DNA from: Fimenecus sp045655645
GTDB lineage: Bacteria > Bacillota > Clostridia > Oscillospirales > Acutalibacteraceae
Assembly (NCBI GenBank): GCA_045655645.1
Contig: JAZOPS010000020.1
Coordinates: forward strand, 1-64,000
Direction of reading: 5' to 3'
Length of the DNA: 64,000 nt
Shown in pieces: positions 24,516-33,391 of this stretch (positions within the stretch are counted from its first letter, which is position 1; each line of letters opens with the position of its first letter). The notes under the pieces are model-generated. The model did not search any database, was not told the DNA's origin, and saw only the letters and a list, made by a program, of their open reading frames with translations. Position numbers and translations under genes: made by a program.

Positions 24516-25889
24516 ATGGAAAGCAATTTTTTGCCAACTGAAAATATGAATTTGCCTTATAGTCTTGAAGCAGAACAAGCTGTTTTAGGTGCTCTTTTAA
24601 AAGACCCATTGTGCTTGCCAACTGTTTCAGATATGCTTCGAAGAGAACACCTTTATCTTCCACAGCATAAAGCTATTTATGATGCAATTCTCAATATTGA
24701 CACAATGGCTGGAACAATTGACCCTCTTGTTGTTCTTGAAGAACTTAAAAAGCAGGGTGTTTATGACGATATCGGCGGTAAAACATATCTTATGAAAATT
24801 GCCGAAGCAGTTCCATCAACAAGAAATGTTGAGTCATACATAAAAATCATTATAGATAAGTTTTATTCTCGCACATTGATTCTCACAGCTCGTGAAATCC
24901 TTGACGAAGCAAATGATGGAACAGAGTCGCCAGACACTTTGCTTGATATGGCAGAGCAGAAGATTTATGACATCCGTCGTGGCAAAAACACATCAGGACC
25001 TGCAAAAGTCAGTGATGTAATTATGTCAGATGTTGTTGTGCGTCTTCGTAAACTTGCATCTGCTGACCAAAAAGAAAAAGAGCAATATATGGGAATTCCA
25101 ACAGGGTTTTCATATCTAGACCGAGTTCTTTCAGGCGGTTTTCACCGTTCTGACTTGATTCTTATCGGTGCTCGTCCTGGTATGGGTAAAACAAGCTTTG
25201 CATTGAATGTAGCAAGAAATATGGCGGTTAAAGGCAGAAAAACCGTGTTCTTCTCGTTGGAAATGTCAAATGAGCAGTTGGCTCAGCGTATTATCTCAAC
25301 AGAAGCAAGAATTGTCAGCAATAAATTTAGAACAGGTGAAATTTCTGATTCAGATTGGGAAAAAATAGGAATGGCATTAGACCATCTTGTAGATGCAGAA
25401 CTTTATTTTGACGATACTGCAAATATCACAGTGCCCGAAATGAAAGCTCGAATTCGTAGAATGAAAGATGTTGAATGTGTTGTTATCGACTATCTTCAGT
25501 TGATGTCAGACCCACGCTATAAAGATAACCGTGTTCAAGAGATTTCAAAGATTACTCGTGACTTGAAACTTATGGCAAAAGACCTTAATATTCCTGTAAT
25601 TACTTGTTCACAGCTTTCTCGTAATACTGCAAAAACATCTGACCACAGACCACAACTTACTGACCTTCGTGAATCAGGTTCAATCGAGCAAGATGCTGAC
25701 ATCGTTTTGATGCTTCACCGTGAAAGTTATTATCAGAATGACAAGAGTGAAGAAAACGAAAGTGATGTAAACAGAGCAGAAGTAATTGTTGCAAAGAACA
25801 GACACGGTTCAACCGAAACTGTTGATGTTGCGTGGAATCCTGAGTTTACAATGTTCTCAACACTTGAAAGGATTAAAGATGACAGATAA
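24516..25889 (+). CDS. dnaB: Replicative DNA helicase DnaB
   Basis: 457 residues. N-terminal primase-interacting domain (PYSLEAEQAVLGALL), linker, then RecA-like motor with Walker A GARPGMGKTSF (about 218-228), FFSLEMSNEQLAQR, Walker B VIDYLQLM and the arginine-rich ESGSIEQDADIV region. It unwinds DNA at the fork. GGAGTGAAGG precedes the ATG. Full length; its last codons overlap the tilS start by 11 bp. Confidence 0.96.
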   Translation: MESNFLPTENMNLPYSLEAEQAVLGALLKDPLCLPTVSDMLRREHLYLPQHKAIYDAILNIDTMAGTIDPLVVLEELKKQGVYDDIGGKTYLMKIAEAVPSTRNVESYIKIIIDKFYSRTLILTAREILDEANDGTESPDTLLDMAEQKIYDIRRGKNTSGPAKVSDVIMSDVVVRLRKLASADQKEKEQYMGIPTGFSYLDRVLSGGFHRSDLILIGARPGMGKTSFALNVARNMAVKGRKTVFFSLEMSNEQLAQRIISTEARIVSNKFRTGEISDSDWEKIGMALDHLVDAELYFDDTANITVPEMKARIRRMKDVECVVIDYLQLMSDPRYKDNRVQEISKITRDLKLMAKDLNIPVITCSQLSRNTAKTSDHRPQLTDLRESGSIEQDADIVLMLHRESYYQNDKSEENESDVNRAEVIVAKNRHGSTETVDVAWNPEFTMFSTLERIKDDR

Positions 25890-27210
25890 GGTTATTAAAA
25901 CAATAACAGAGCATCAGTTGATTTGTCCCGATAGCGTTGTTGGTGTTGGCTTTTCAGGTGGAGCAGATTCTGTAACGCTTTTGCATATCCTTGCAAATAA
26001 TCGTGAAAGATTAGGTATAAAGGAAATTAAAGCCATCCATCTTCATCACGGTATCCGTGGCGAAGAAGCAAACCGTGATTTGAAGTTTTCAAAAGAATTC
26101 TGTGAAAAATTAGGCGTAGAGTTTATTCATTTTTATGAGAATGTCCCTGAAATCGCAAATAAAACAGGGGAAAGTATTGAAGAATGTGCAAGAAGAATTC
26201 GTTATGAATGTTTTAGTGGCGTTGAATGTAATGTGGTTGCAACTGCACATAATTTAAATGACAACATTGAAACAGTTCTCTTGAATTTGACTCGCGGTTC
26301 GTCTTTGTCAGGACTTTGTGGAATCCCATATAAAAGAGATAAATATATTCGTCCTTTACTCGATACAACAAGAGCCGAGATTGAAGAATATGCAGAACAA
26401 AACGGACTTGAGTTTGTAACCGATAGCACAAATTTATGCGATGATTATACTCGCAATAAATTAAGACATAATGTGTTGCCACAACTTTTCTCAATTAATC
26501 CGTCATTTGATAAAGCGTTTACCAAATGCATAGAAAATATAAACTTGTCAAACGATTTTATAGTTCAAGAGTCAAATCGACTTTTAGAAGAGTCAAATTG
26601 TGGTGACTATTTTGATTGCCAAGTTTTTGAAAATGTTCACAGTGCCTTGAAATACCAAGTGATTTCATTGATTTTAAAGCAAAAAAAAGCACAAAATATT
26701 AGTCGTGAGCACATTTTAGCTGTCAATAATATAATTAAAAATGGTGGTAGTGCCGATATTGGAAATGGTGTTACCATTACAGTTGAAAGAAAAAAACTTT
26801 ATTTTGGAAAACCAAATATCACAGAGTATTTTGAAATTCCGTTTCAAAAAGATATAAAACAAGTCATAACACCTGTAGGTGAATATGATATTTTATATTT
26901 CAATAAAGATTTACAAAAACTTAACAAACAAGATATGGACAATCTTATAGATTGTGATAAAATATTCGGTGAAACTTTCTGTCGAAATCGTTGTGATGGT
27001 GATTCTTTTGTGCCAAGAAACAGAAAATGCACAAAAACATTAAAACGACTTTTTAACGATGAAAAGATTTCATTGAGCAGACGCTCTGAAATGCTTATTT
27101 TATCAGACGAAAAAGGAATTGTCTGGACAGAGTTTTTTGGCGTTGCAGACCGTTGCAAAATTACAACAGAATCAAAAAATATAATTAATATAAAAAAGGT
27201 GGGGAATTAA
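25879..27210 (+). CDS. tilS: tRNA(Ile)-lysidine synthase TilS
   Basis: 443 residues from the ATG at 25879 inside the dnaB end. PP-loop SGGADS at about 26-31, HLHHGIRGEEANRD, TAHNLNDNIETVLLNLTRGS, and the C-terminal TilS domain (RCDGDSFVPRNRKC). It converts the wobble cytidine of tRNA-Ile(CAU) to lysidine using ATP and lysine. Essential in most bacteria. Coupled to dnaB and to hpt (1 bp gap). Confidence 0.94.
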   Translation: MTDKVIKTITEHQLICPDSVVGVGFSGGADSVTLLHILANNRERLGIKEIKAIHLHHGIRGEEANRDLKFSKEFCEKLGVEFIHFYENVPEIANKTGESIEECARRIRYECFSGVECNVVATAHNLNDNIETVLLNLTRGSSLSGLCGIPYKRDKYIRPLLDTTRAEIEEYAEQNGLEFVTDSTNLCDDYTRNKLRHNVLPQLFSINPSFDKAFTKCIENINLSNDFIVQESNRLLEESNCGDYFDCQVFENVHSALKYQVISLILKQKKAQNISREHILAVNNIIKNGGSADIGNGVTITVERKKLYFGKPNITEYFEIPFQKDIKQVITPVGEYDILYFNKDLQKLNKQDMDNLIDCDKIFGETFCRNRCDGDSFVPRNRKCTKTLKRLFNDEKISLSRRSEMLILSDEKGIVWTEFFGVADRCKITTESKNIINIKKVGN

Positions 27211-27211
27211 G

Positions 27212-27751
27212 GTGCTTAACGATATCGAAAAAGTACTTTTATCAGAAGAAGATTTGCAAAATATTGTACATAAACTGGGTGCACAAATCAGTGAAGACTA
27301 TAAAGATAAGAAACTTGTGCTTGTCAGTGTCTTAAAAGGCTCAGTTGTGTTTATGGCGGATTTGATGCGTGCTATAACAATACCATGCACAATCGATTTC
27401 ATGTCAGTTTCAAGCTATGGTTCAGGTGTTAAAACATCTGGTGTAGTTAAAATTATAAAAGACCTTGATACTGATGTTGTCAATGGTGCAGATTTGCTTA
27501 TTGTTGAAGATATTCTTGATAGCGGTGTAACACTTGAATATCTTATGAAAGTGCTTTCTGCAAGAAATCCAAACAGCATTAGAATCTGTACTTTGCTCGA
27601 CAAACCTGAAAGAAGAAAAGCAAATGTTAAAGCAGATTATGCAGGTGCTCAGATTCCTGACGCATTCGTTGTTGGATATGGTCTTGATTATGATGAAAAA
27701 TACAGAAATTTACCATTTGTGGGTGCGTTAAAACCTGCGGTATATGAATAA
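27212..27751 (+). CDS. hpt: Hypoxanthine phosphoribosyltransferase
   Basis: 179 residues with the PRPP-binding motif LLIVEDILDSGVTLEYL and the conserved VLKGSVVFMADL and YDEKYRNLPFVG ends. It salvages hypoxanthine and guanine to IMP and GMP. GTG start directly after the tilS stop, with GGTGGGG upstream. tilS-hpt-ftsH is a conserved trio in Firmicutes. Confidence 0.95.
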   Translation: MLNDIEKVLLSEEDLQNIVHKLGAQISEDYKDKKLVLVSVLKGSVVFMADLMRAITIPCTIDFMSVSSYGSGVKTSGVVKIIKDLDTDVVNGADLLIVEDILDSGVTLEYLMKVLSARNPNSIRICTLLDKPERRKANVKADYAGAQIPDAFVVGYGLDYDEKYRNLPFVGALKPAVYE

Positions 27752-27769
27752 ACAGGAGTGAAAACCAAT

Positions 27770-29707
27770 TTGAAAAAAATTAACTGGAAAGTTATTCTTC
27801 CATATCTTTTAATTCCAGCATTGTTCATGGGCTTTCTCTATATGTATATGGATAGAGGCGCTCAGACAGAGTTGCAATATTATGAGATAGTTGAACTTTT
27901 TGACCAAGGAAAAGTTGCAGAAGGTGAATTGAACCTTACAAGCGGATTAATGACTTATAAACTTGAAGGCGACGAAAAAGAGTATAAATACACTGTTCCA
28001 AATGTGAATATCTTTGTGAATGATGTGCATGACCTTGTTCGTCAACACAACATTGATAATCCTGATAACCCAATTGAGTGGAACTATAAAGCAGGCTCTT
28101 CAAATTCTTGGTTGTTAAGTATGTTGCCATCAGCATTAGTGCTTATTTTGTTGACAGTTGTGATGGTTGTAATGTTCAAAAAAATGAACAATTCAATCAG
28201 CAACGAAAACAATCGTGCAATGAATTTTGGTAAAGCAAGAGTAAAGCGAGCAGACGACGAAACAAGAAAAGTCACATTCCAAGATGTTGCAGGTGCTGAT
28301 GAAGAAAAAGAAGAGCTTACAGAACTTGTTGAGTTCTTGAAAAATCCACTTGATTTCTCAAAACTTGGCGCAAGAATTCCAAAAGGTGTTCTCCTTGTAG
28401 GCCCTCCAGGTACAGGTAAAACATTGCTTGCTCGTGCAGTTGCAGGTGAAGCAAACGCACCATTCTTCTCAATTTCAGGTTCTGACTTTGTTGAAATGTA
28501 TGTTGGTGTGGGTGCATCTCGTGTGCGTGACCTTTTCAAAGAAGCAAAGAAAAATCAACCATCAATTATTTTCATCGACGAAATCGATGCAGTTGGTCGT
28601 CATCGTGGTGCTGGTATGGGTGGCGGTCATGATGAGCGTGAACAAACACTTAACCAGTTGCTTGTTGAAATGGATGGCTTTGGTGCAAATGACGGTGTAA
28701 TCGTAATTGCCGCTACAAACCGTCCTGACATTCTTGACCCAGCTCTTCTTCGTCCGGGTCGTTTTGACCGTCAGGTAACAGTAGGTTACCCCGACCTTAA
28801 GGGTAGAGAAGAAATTCTTCAAGTACACGCTAAAAACAAACCATTAGCTCCTGATGTTGACTTGCATCAGATTGCCGCAACAACAGTTGGATTTACAGGT
28901 GCTGACCTTGAAAATCTTCTCAACGAAGCAGCACTTCTTGCTGCAAAACGCAAACTTATGTCAATTACAATGGCTGAAATTGAAGAAGCAACAATGAAAG
29001 TTGTTGTTGGTGCAGAGAAGAAATCAAGAAAGATTACAGAAAAAGATAAAAAGATTACTGCTTATCACGAAGCTGGTCACGCAGTTTCATCGTACTATCT
29101 TGAAAACAAAGACCCTGTTACACATATCTCAATTGTACCTCGTGGTATGGCAGGTGGCTTTACACTCTACACACCTGATAAAGACGAAATGCACATGATG
29201 AAATCTCGTATGCTTGATGATATCGTTTCATTGTTAGGTGGCCGTGTAGCAGAAAAAATCATTTTCAATGATATCTCAACAGGCGCTTCAAACGATATTC
29301 AGCGTGCAAGTGAAATTGCTCGTAAAATGATTACAAAGTATGGTATGAGTGAAAAACTTGGACCAATCGCATTTGGCACAGGTAATGATGAAGTCTTCCT
29401 TGGTAAAGATTATAACCACATGAAGAACTATTCAGAAAATGTTGCTGCAGTTATCGACGAAGAGGTTAATAAGATTATTACAGATGCTTATAAGAGAACA
29501 GAACAAATTCTCACAGAGCATGTTGATAAACTTCATTTACTTGCAGAAACTCTCGTTAAACTTGAAAAAGTTAACGAAGAACAGTTTGTATCTTTGATGG
29601 AAAACGGCACACTTCCTGAAGTGAAAGAAGTAAAAGAGCCTAAAAGCGTTGAAGAAATAGCAGAAACAGTTGAAGAAACAACTGAAGCAGAAGAAACAAA
29701 CGAATAA
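27770..29707 (+). CDS. ftsH: ATP-dependent zinc metalloprotease FtsH
   Basis: About 645 residues from a TTG at 27770 with AGGAG eleven bases upstream; a GTG at 27758 is in frame but overlaps the ribosome site. Two membrane helices flank a short outside domain (about residues 8-120). AAA+ domain with GPPGTGKTLLARAVAGEA, IIFIDEIDAVGR and the SRH arginines, then M41 protease with HEAGHA (about 433) and the distal acidic ligand. It degrades misfolded membrane proteins and regulators. The tail is Glu/Thr-rich. A terminator follows and closes the operon. Confidence 0.95.
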   Translation: MKKINWKVILPYLLIPALFMGFLYMYMDRGAQTELQYYEIVELFDQGKVAEGELNLTSGLMTYKLEGDEKEYKYTVPNVNIFVNDVHDLVRQHNIDNPDNPIEWNYKAGSSNSWLLSMLPSALVLILLTVVMVVMFKKMNNSISNENNRAMNFGKARVKRADDETRKVTFQDVAGADEEKEELTELVEFLKNPLDFSKLGARIPKGVLLVGPPGTGKTLLARAVAGEANAPFFSISGSDFVEMYVGVGASRVRDLFKEAKKNQPSIIFIDEIDAVGRHRGAGMGGGHDEREQTLNQLLVEMDGFGANDGVIVIAATNRPDILDPALLRPGRFDRQVTVGYPDLKGREEILQVHAKNKPLAPDVDLHQIAATTVGFTGADLENLLNEAALLAAKRKLMSITMAEIEEATMKVVVGAEKKSRKITEKDKKITAYHEAGHAVSSYYLENKDPVTHISIVPRGMAGGFTLYTPDKDEMHMMKSRMLDDIVSLLGGRVAEKIIFNDISTGASNDIQRASEIARKMITKYGMSEKLGPIAFGTGNDEVFLGKDYNHMKNYSENVAAVIDEEVNKIITDAYKRTEQILTEHVDKLHLLAETLVKLEKVNEEQFVSLMENGTLPEVKEVKEPKSVEEIAETVEETTEAEETNE

Positions 29708-29712
29708 AGCAT

Positions 29713-29740
29713 AAAAGCAACAGAGAAATCTGTTGCTTTT
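29713..29740 (+). terminator. Intrinsic terminator after ftsH
   Basis: AAAAGCAACAGA / TCTGTTGCTTTT with GAAA loop and T-rich tail; it ends the rnj-ftsH operon. Confidence 0.92.
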
Positions 29741-29760
29741 TGTTCATAAGGTGTGAGAAT

Positions 29761-30489
29761 ATGGCAAAAGTTATAAAAATTAAATCAGAGTTAAATACAA
29801 AAAAGAATAAAACTTGGTGGCATTCAGTTTTTTCTCTTTTTTTCTCAATTTTATTTTTGGGGATTGGCTTTGCAGTATTCTCACAAGTAAAACCTGTTTC
29901 AATTATTTTGTTTATTCTTTCTTTTATATTGTTTGGCATTTATTCGAGAAAAAATAAAGAATATAATATATTAAAATCTGGCGTTCAGGGCGAAAAAGAA
30001 ACTTGTAATATTTTACGGGAATTACCAAAGAATTACACAATTATAACTAACCCCGTAATACATTATAAGGGTAAAGAAAATGAACTTGACACTGTTGTAA
30101 TCGGTGAAAATGGGATTTTTATTATTGAAAGTAAAAATTATCGTGGAACAGTTTACGGTAAAACATCTGAGCAGATGTGGAAGCAGATTAAAAAAGGTAA
30201 AAATCACGAAACTTATGAAAAAGAAGTGAAAAATCCTGTTAAACAAAGCGATATTCAAAGAAGAAAAATGAGTGAAATGTTAACTAGAACAGGTGTTAAT
30301 GCTGATATTGTTTCAGTTTTATATTTTGTTGACAGTCGCACAAAACTGAAAATTTCTGACGATGCAAATTTTGGTATAATCATAATCAACAACGAAAATG
30401 ATTTGATAGATTATATCACTAACACGAAAACAAAACGAAAAATCAGTTCAACTGACCGTGCAAAAATAATAAAGATTTTAAAGAATTAA
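29761..30489 (+). CDS. NERD-domain membrane protein
   Basis: 242 residues from ATG 29761 with AAGGTGTGAG upstream. Two adjacent hydrophobic segments (about 22-65) anchor a soluble domain starting at GVQGEKETCNIL. The LDTVVIGENGIFIIESKNYRG block holds the Asp and the E-x-K expected of the nuclease-related domain (NERD), which belongs to the restriction-endonuclease-like superfamily. Function in non-archaeal chromosomes is unknown; DNA or RNA cleavage is a family-level guess. Short distance to the hairpin at 30496 that precedes the next gene. Confidence 0.8.
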   Translation: MAKVIKIKSELNTKKNKTWWHSVFSLFFSILFLGIGFAVFSQVKPVSIILFILSFILFGIYSRKNKEYNILKSGVQGEKETCNILRELPKNYTIITNPVIHYKGKENELDTVVIGENGIFIIESKNYRGTVYGKTSEQMWKQIKKGKNHETYEKEVKNPVKQSDIQRRKMSEMLTRTGVNADIVSVLYFVDSRTKLKISDDANFGIIIINNENDLIDYITNTKTKRKISSTDRAKIIKILKN

Positions 30490-30495
30490 TACATA

Positions 30496-30541
30496 TTGTC
30501 CATGAAATACCAATATAATTTATTGGTGATTTTATGGACAA
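30496..30541 (+). promoter_or_regulatory. 20-bp hairpin covering the ribosome site and start codon of the SpoIVFA-like gene
   Basis: Bases 30496-30515 pair with 30521-30541 over 20 bp with a single bulged G (30528) and one G-T pair; the loop is TAATT. The 3' arm contains GGTGAT and the ATG at 30534. A TATAAT (30514-30519) lies at the loop but has no good -35. Folding should hide the start in full-length mRNA. It could also act as a weak 3' end for the NERD transcript. Confidence 0.7.
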
Positions 30542-30890
30542 TGATTTTTATGAATACAATCGTGAAATAAGACAGAAAAAAACAACAAATCAAGAAAAAG
30601 GTATAATGACCAGAATAATTATAATTCAGTTAGTGTTGTCATTGTGCGTAACAGGAATACTTTTTGCGGTTTGTGGAACAGATAGTCAACTTTCACAGAA
30701 TGTTAAAACTTTCTATAACACAATCTGCGAAAAAGATATGAGTGTTGCTGAAATATTTGATGTATTTAAAAAGGTTGCACAAACAACCTTTGCACCATCT
30801 GTGCAAGAAGAAGCAACAGAAGAAACAAATAATGAGATAGCGGGAGAAAAGACGGACTTTTCTCCCGTTTATTCACTTGAAGCAAGATGA
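30534..30890 (+). CDS. Short single-pass membrane protein, SpoIVFA-like by position
   Basis: 118 residues: a charged cytoplasmic start, one membrane helix at about 26-47 (MTRIIIIQLVLSLCVTGILF), then an outside region ending in an acidic tail. It is directly upstream of, and overlaps by four bases, a SpoIVFB-type protease. SpoIVFA is the membrane partner that holds and inhibits SpoIVFB in B. subtilis, but there it carries an M23-like domain absent here. A second in-frame ATG at 30606, just before the helix and after AAAAAGG, would give a 94-residue form free of the start hairpin. Role inferred from context only. Confidence 0.65.
   Translation: MDNDFYEYNREIRQKKTTNQEKGIMTRIIIIQLVLSLCVTGILFAVCGTDSQLSQNVKTFYNTICEKDMSVAEIFDVFKKVAQTTFAPSVQEEATEETNNEIAGEKTDFSPVYSLEAR
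30841..30867 (+). terminator. Terminator-like hairpin inside the end of the SpoIVFA-like gene
   Basis: Perfect 11-bp stem CGGGAGAAAAG / CTTTTCTCCCG with loop ACGGA, followed by TTTATT. It lies within codons of the upstream gene, 20 bp before the protease start. It could attenuate read-through into the protease gene or stabilise the upstream mRNA. Confidence 0.6.
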
Positions 30891-31492
30891 AAGTTAGAAT
30901 ATTTAATATTAATTTTGAAATCACATTTCTGTTTGTGGCATTGATAACATTTGTAATTGTAATGGATTCGCCGTTCAATGTTTTAGCAGCAATTCTTTCG
31001 TCGTTGGCTCATGAAATGGGACATTTAATAACAATGTCTTGCTTAGGCAATATCCCTCAATGCGTCCGATTTGAAATTACAGGCATGAACATAAAAAGAC
31101 AACCAAGCGTAAAAATAAGCGCAAAACACGAAATTTTTATTGCTCTTGGCGGACCTTTGGCAAATGCTATCATATTATTGATTTGTTGTGTATGTCTTTG
31201 CTTTATTCAAAGTGAAGAAGTTTTTATAATTGCCTGTGTTAATTTAATACTTATGACATTTAATTTGCTGCCCGTTAAAAGACTTGATGGGGGAATGACA
31301 CTTTATTTTTTACTGTCAAAAAAGTTCTCACCTCATTTCTGTGCAAGAATTTTAAAAATAACATCAATATTCTTTATAATTTTGATTTATATCTGGGGGA
31401 TTTATGTTTTTGTTTCAACAAATTACAATATTAGTGTGTTGATTATTGCAATTTTCTTGACTCTTTCAATGTTAGGTAGTAATGAATATTGA
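30887..31492 (+). CDS. SpoIVFB-like site-2 intramembrane metalloprotease (M50)
   Basis: 201 residues, about five or six membrane helices. HEMGH (His42, Glu43, His46) gives the zinc site and NLLPVKRLDGG (Asp134) the second motif, both spaced as in M50B SpoIVFB. In B. subtilis SpoIVFB frees sigma-K from pro-sigma-K at the forespore membrane. No CBS domain, consistent with the shorter clostridial forms. The ATG overlaps the upstream stop (ATGA). The substrate in this organism is not shown. Confidence 0.82.
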   Translation: MKVRIFNINFEITFLFVALITFVIVMDSPFNVLAAILSSLAHEMGHLITMSCLGNIPQCVRFEITGMNIKRQPSVKISAKHEIFIALGGPLANAIILLICCVCLCFIQSEEVFIIACVNLILMTFNLLPVKRLDGGMTLYFLLSKKFSPHFCARILKITSIFFIILIYIWGIYVFVSTNYNISVLIIAIFLTLSMLGSNEY

Positions 31493-31517
31493 AAAAATCA
31501 TTTATTTATAGTAGAAT
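31489..31517 (+). promoter_or_regulatory. Promoter of the radical SAM gene
   Basis: TTGAAA (31489-31494, overlapping the previous stop), 17-bp spacer, TAGAAT (31512-31517). GTGAGG follows before the ATG at 31547. Confidence 0.75.
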
Positions 31518-31546
31518 ATATTGAATAATGATTAGTGAGGTCAATT

Positions 31547-33391
31547 ATGGTTAAAAAGGATATTGAAAAATTACTTAAAAAAGTTCAGAAACCTGCTCGT
31601 TATACAGGTGGCGAACTCAATAGTGTAATTAAAGATAAAAAAGATATAAAACTTCGATATGCATTCTGTTTTCCCGATAATTACGAAATCGGTATGTCGC
31701 ATCTTGGTATGAAAATACTTTATAGTCTTGTAAATGAGCGACAGGATGCTTGGTGTGAAAGAGTTTTTGCGCCTTGGGAAGATATGGAAGCACTTATGCG
31801 TGAAAATGATGTTAAACTCTACGCACTTGAAAGTGGCGATTCACTTGACGAGTTCGATTTGGTAGGTTTTACATTGCAATATGAATTGAGTTATACCAAT
31901 GTACTCAATATGCTCGACTTGGGTGGAATACCCGTTCTCAAAAAAGACAGAACAAGCCTGACACCAATTGTTATTGCAGGTGGACCTTGTGTGTGCAACC
32001 CTGAACCAATGGTGGATTTTATTGACATTTTCTTGCCAGGCGAAGGTGAAGAAGTTACAAACGACCTTATTGACTTGCTTATTGAGCATAAAGAAAAGGG
32101 TTCAACCAGACTTGAATTCTTGCGTGAAGCAGCAAAAATCGATGGCGTGTATGTACCTGAATTTTATAATGTTGATTATAACGAAGACGGTACAATAAAA
32201 TCCGTTGAAAACATTGAAACTGCACCAGAAAAAGTTAAAAAGAGAATAGTATCAGACCTTGATAATGCTCACTATCCAAAAGATTTTGTAGTACCATTTA
32301 TTGATGTTGTTCAGGATAGAACCGTGGGTGAGGTTTTCCGTGGTTGTATCCGTGGATGTCGTTTCTGTCAGGCAGGGTTTATTTACAGACCAATACGCGA
32401 AAAATCCCCTGAAACCATCAATGAACAATGTCGAAGAATAAGTGATGCAACAGGTTATGACGAGATTTCACTTTGTTCACTTTCAACAAGTGACTACACA
32501 AATATTGAAAAGCTTATTCCAATGCTTTTTGATTGGGCATTAAAAGAAAATATCAATGTTTCATTACCATCACTTCGTGTTGATAATTTCTCTGACGAGC
32601 TTATGGAAGAACTCAAAAAAGTTCGTCGTAGTGGTCTTACATTCGCTCCTGAAGCAGGAACACAAAGACTTCGCGATGCAATTAACAAAAACGTTACCGA
32701 AGAAGAAGTGCTTCGTACGGCTTTAAAAGCTTTCGATGGTGGTTGGACAAGCGTTAAACTTTACTTTATGATGGGACTTCCAACAGAAACTCTTGATGAT
32801 ATCAAAGGTATATGTGACCTTGCCCAAAAAGTTGTTGATACATTCTATCGCAATCCAAATAAACCCAAGGGTAAGGGTGTTCAGGTTAGTGTTAGCTGTG
32901 CATCTTTTGTGCCAAAGCCATTCACACCTTTCCAATGGGAACCACAGGATACTGCAGATATGCTCATTGAAAAGCAAAAGGTATTGCTTTCAAGCACAAC
33001 AAGCAAAAAAATCGTAATCAGTTATCATCAGTCAGATACATCCGTTCTTGAAGGTGTTCTCGCTCGTGGTGACAGAAGACTTGGTGATGTAATCTATAAA
33101 GCATGGCAAAAGGGTTGCAAGTTCGACAGTTGGGATGAATTCTTTGATTTCGCAAAATGGCGTGAAGCATTTAATGAATGCGAATTAACAACTGAATTCT
33201 ATGCAAATCGTCGCAGAACTTATGATGAAATTCTTCCTTGGGACCACATGGATTATGGTATTCGCAAAGAGTTCCTTGTTGAAGAAAATAAAAAAGCACA
33301 CGAGAGTGTGACAACACCTCATTGTAGAATTAAATGCTCTGCTTGTGGTGCAAATAAATTGAATGGGGGTAAATGTGATGCCAGAAGTTAA
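31547..33391 (+). CDS. B12-binding-type radical SAM protein (TIGR03960 family)
   Basis: 614 residues from ATG 31547 with GAGG upstream. The N-terminal ~200 residues resemble a cobalamin-binding fold without an obvious DxHxxG; the radical SAM core has RGCIRGCRFC with Cys267, Cys271 and Cys274 ligating the Fe4S4 cluster, then APEAGTQRLRDAINK. The C-terminus ends with four cysteines (CRIKCSACGANKLNGGKC). These proteins are nearly always next to a DUF2344 protein, as here; their reaction is not established. Confidence 0.88.
   Translation: MVKKDIEKLLKKVQKPARYTGGELNSVIKDKKDIKLRYAFCFPDNYEIGMSHLGMKILYSLVNERQDAWCERVFAPWEDMEALMRENDVKLYALESGDSLDEFDLVGFTLQYELSYTNVLNMLDLGGIPVLKKDRTSLTPIVIAGGPCVCNPEPMVDFIDIFLPGEGEEVTNDLIDLLIEHKEKGSTRLEFLREAAKIDGVYVPEFYNVDYNEDGTIKSVENIETAPEKVKKRIVSDLDNAHYPKDFVVPFIDVVQDRTVGEVFRGCIRGCRFCQAGFIYRPIREKSPETINEQCRRISDATGYDEISLCSLSTSDYTNIEKLIPMLFDWALKENINVSLPSLRVDNFSDELMEELKKVRRSGLTFAPEAGTQRLRDAINKNVTEEEVLRTALKAFDGGWTSVKLYFMMGLPTETLDDIKGICDLAQKVVDTFYRNPNKPKGKGVQVSVSCASFVPKPFTPFQWEPQDTADMLIEKQKVLLSSTTSKKIVISYHQSDTSVLEGVLARGDRRLGDVIYKAWQKGCKFDSWDEFFDFAKWREAFNECELTTEFYANRRRTYDEILPWDHMDYGIRKEFLVEENKKAHESVTTPHCRIKCSACGANKLNGGKCDARS

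Noticed and set aside
28084..28539. 151-codon minus-strand frame inside ftsH
   Set aside because: Antisense shadow of a conserved AAA+ domain; no start signals and no family resemblance.
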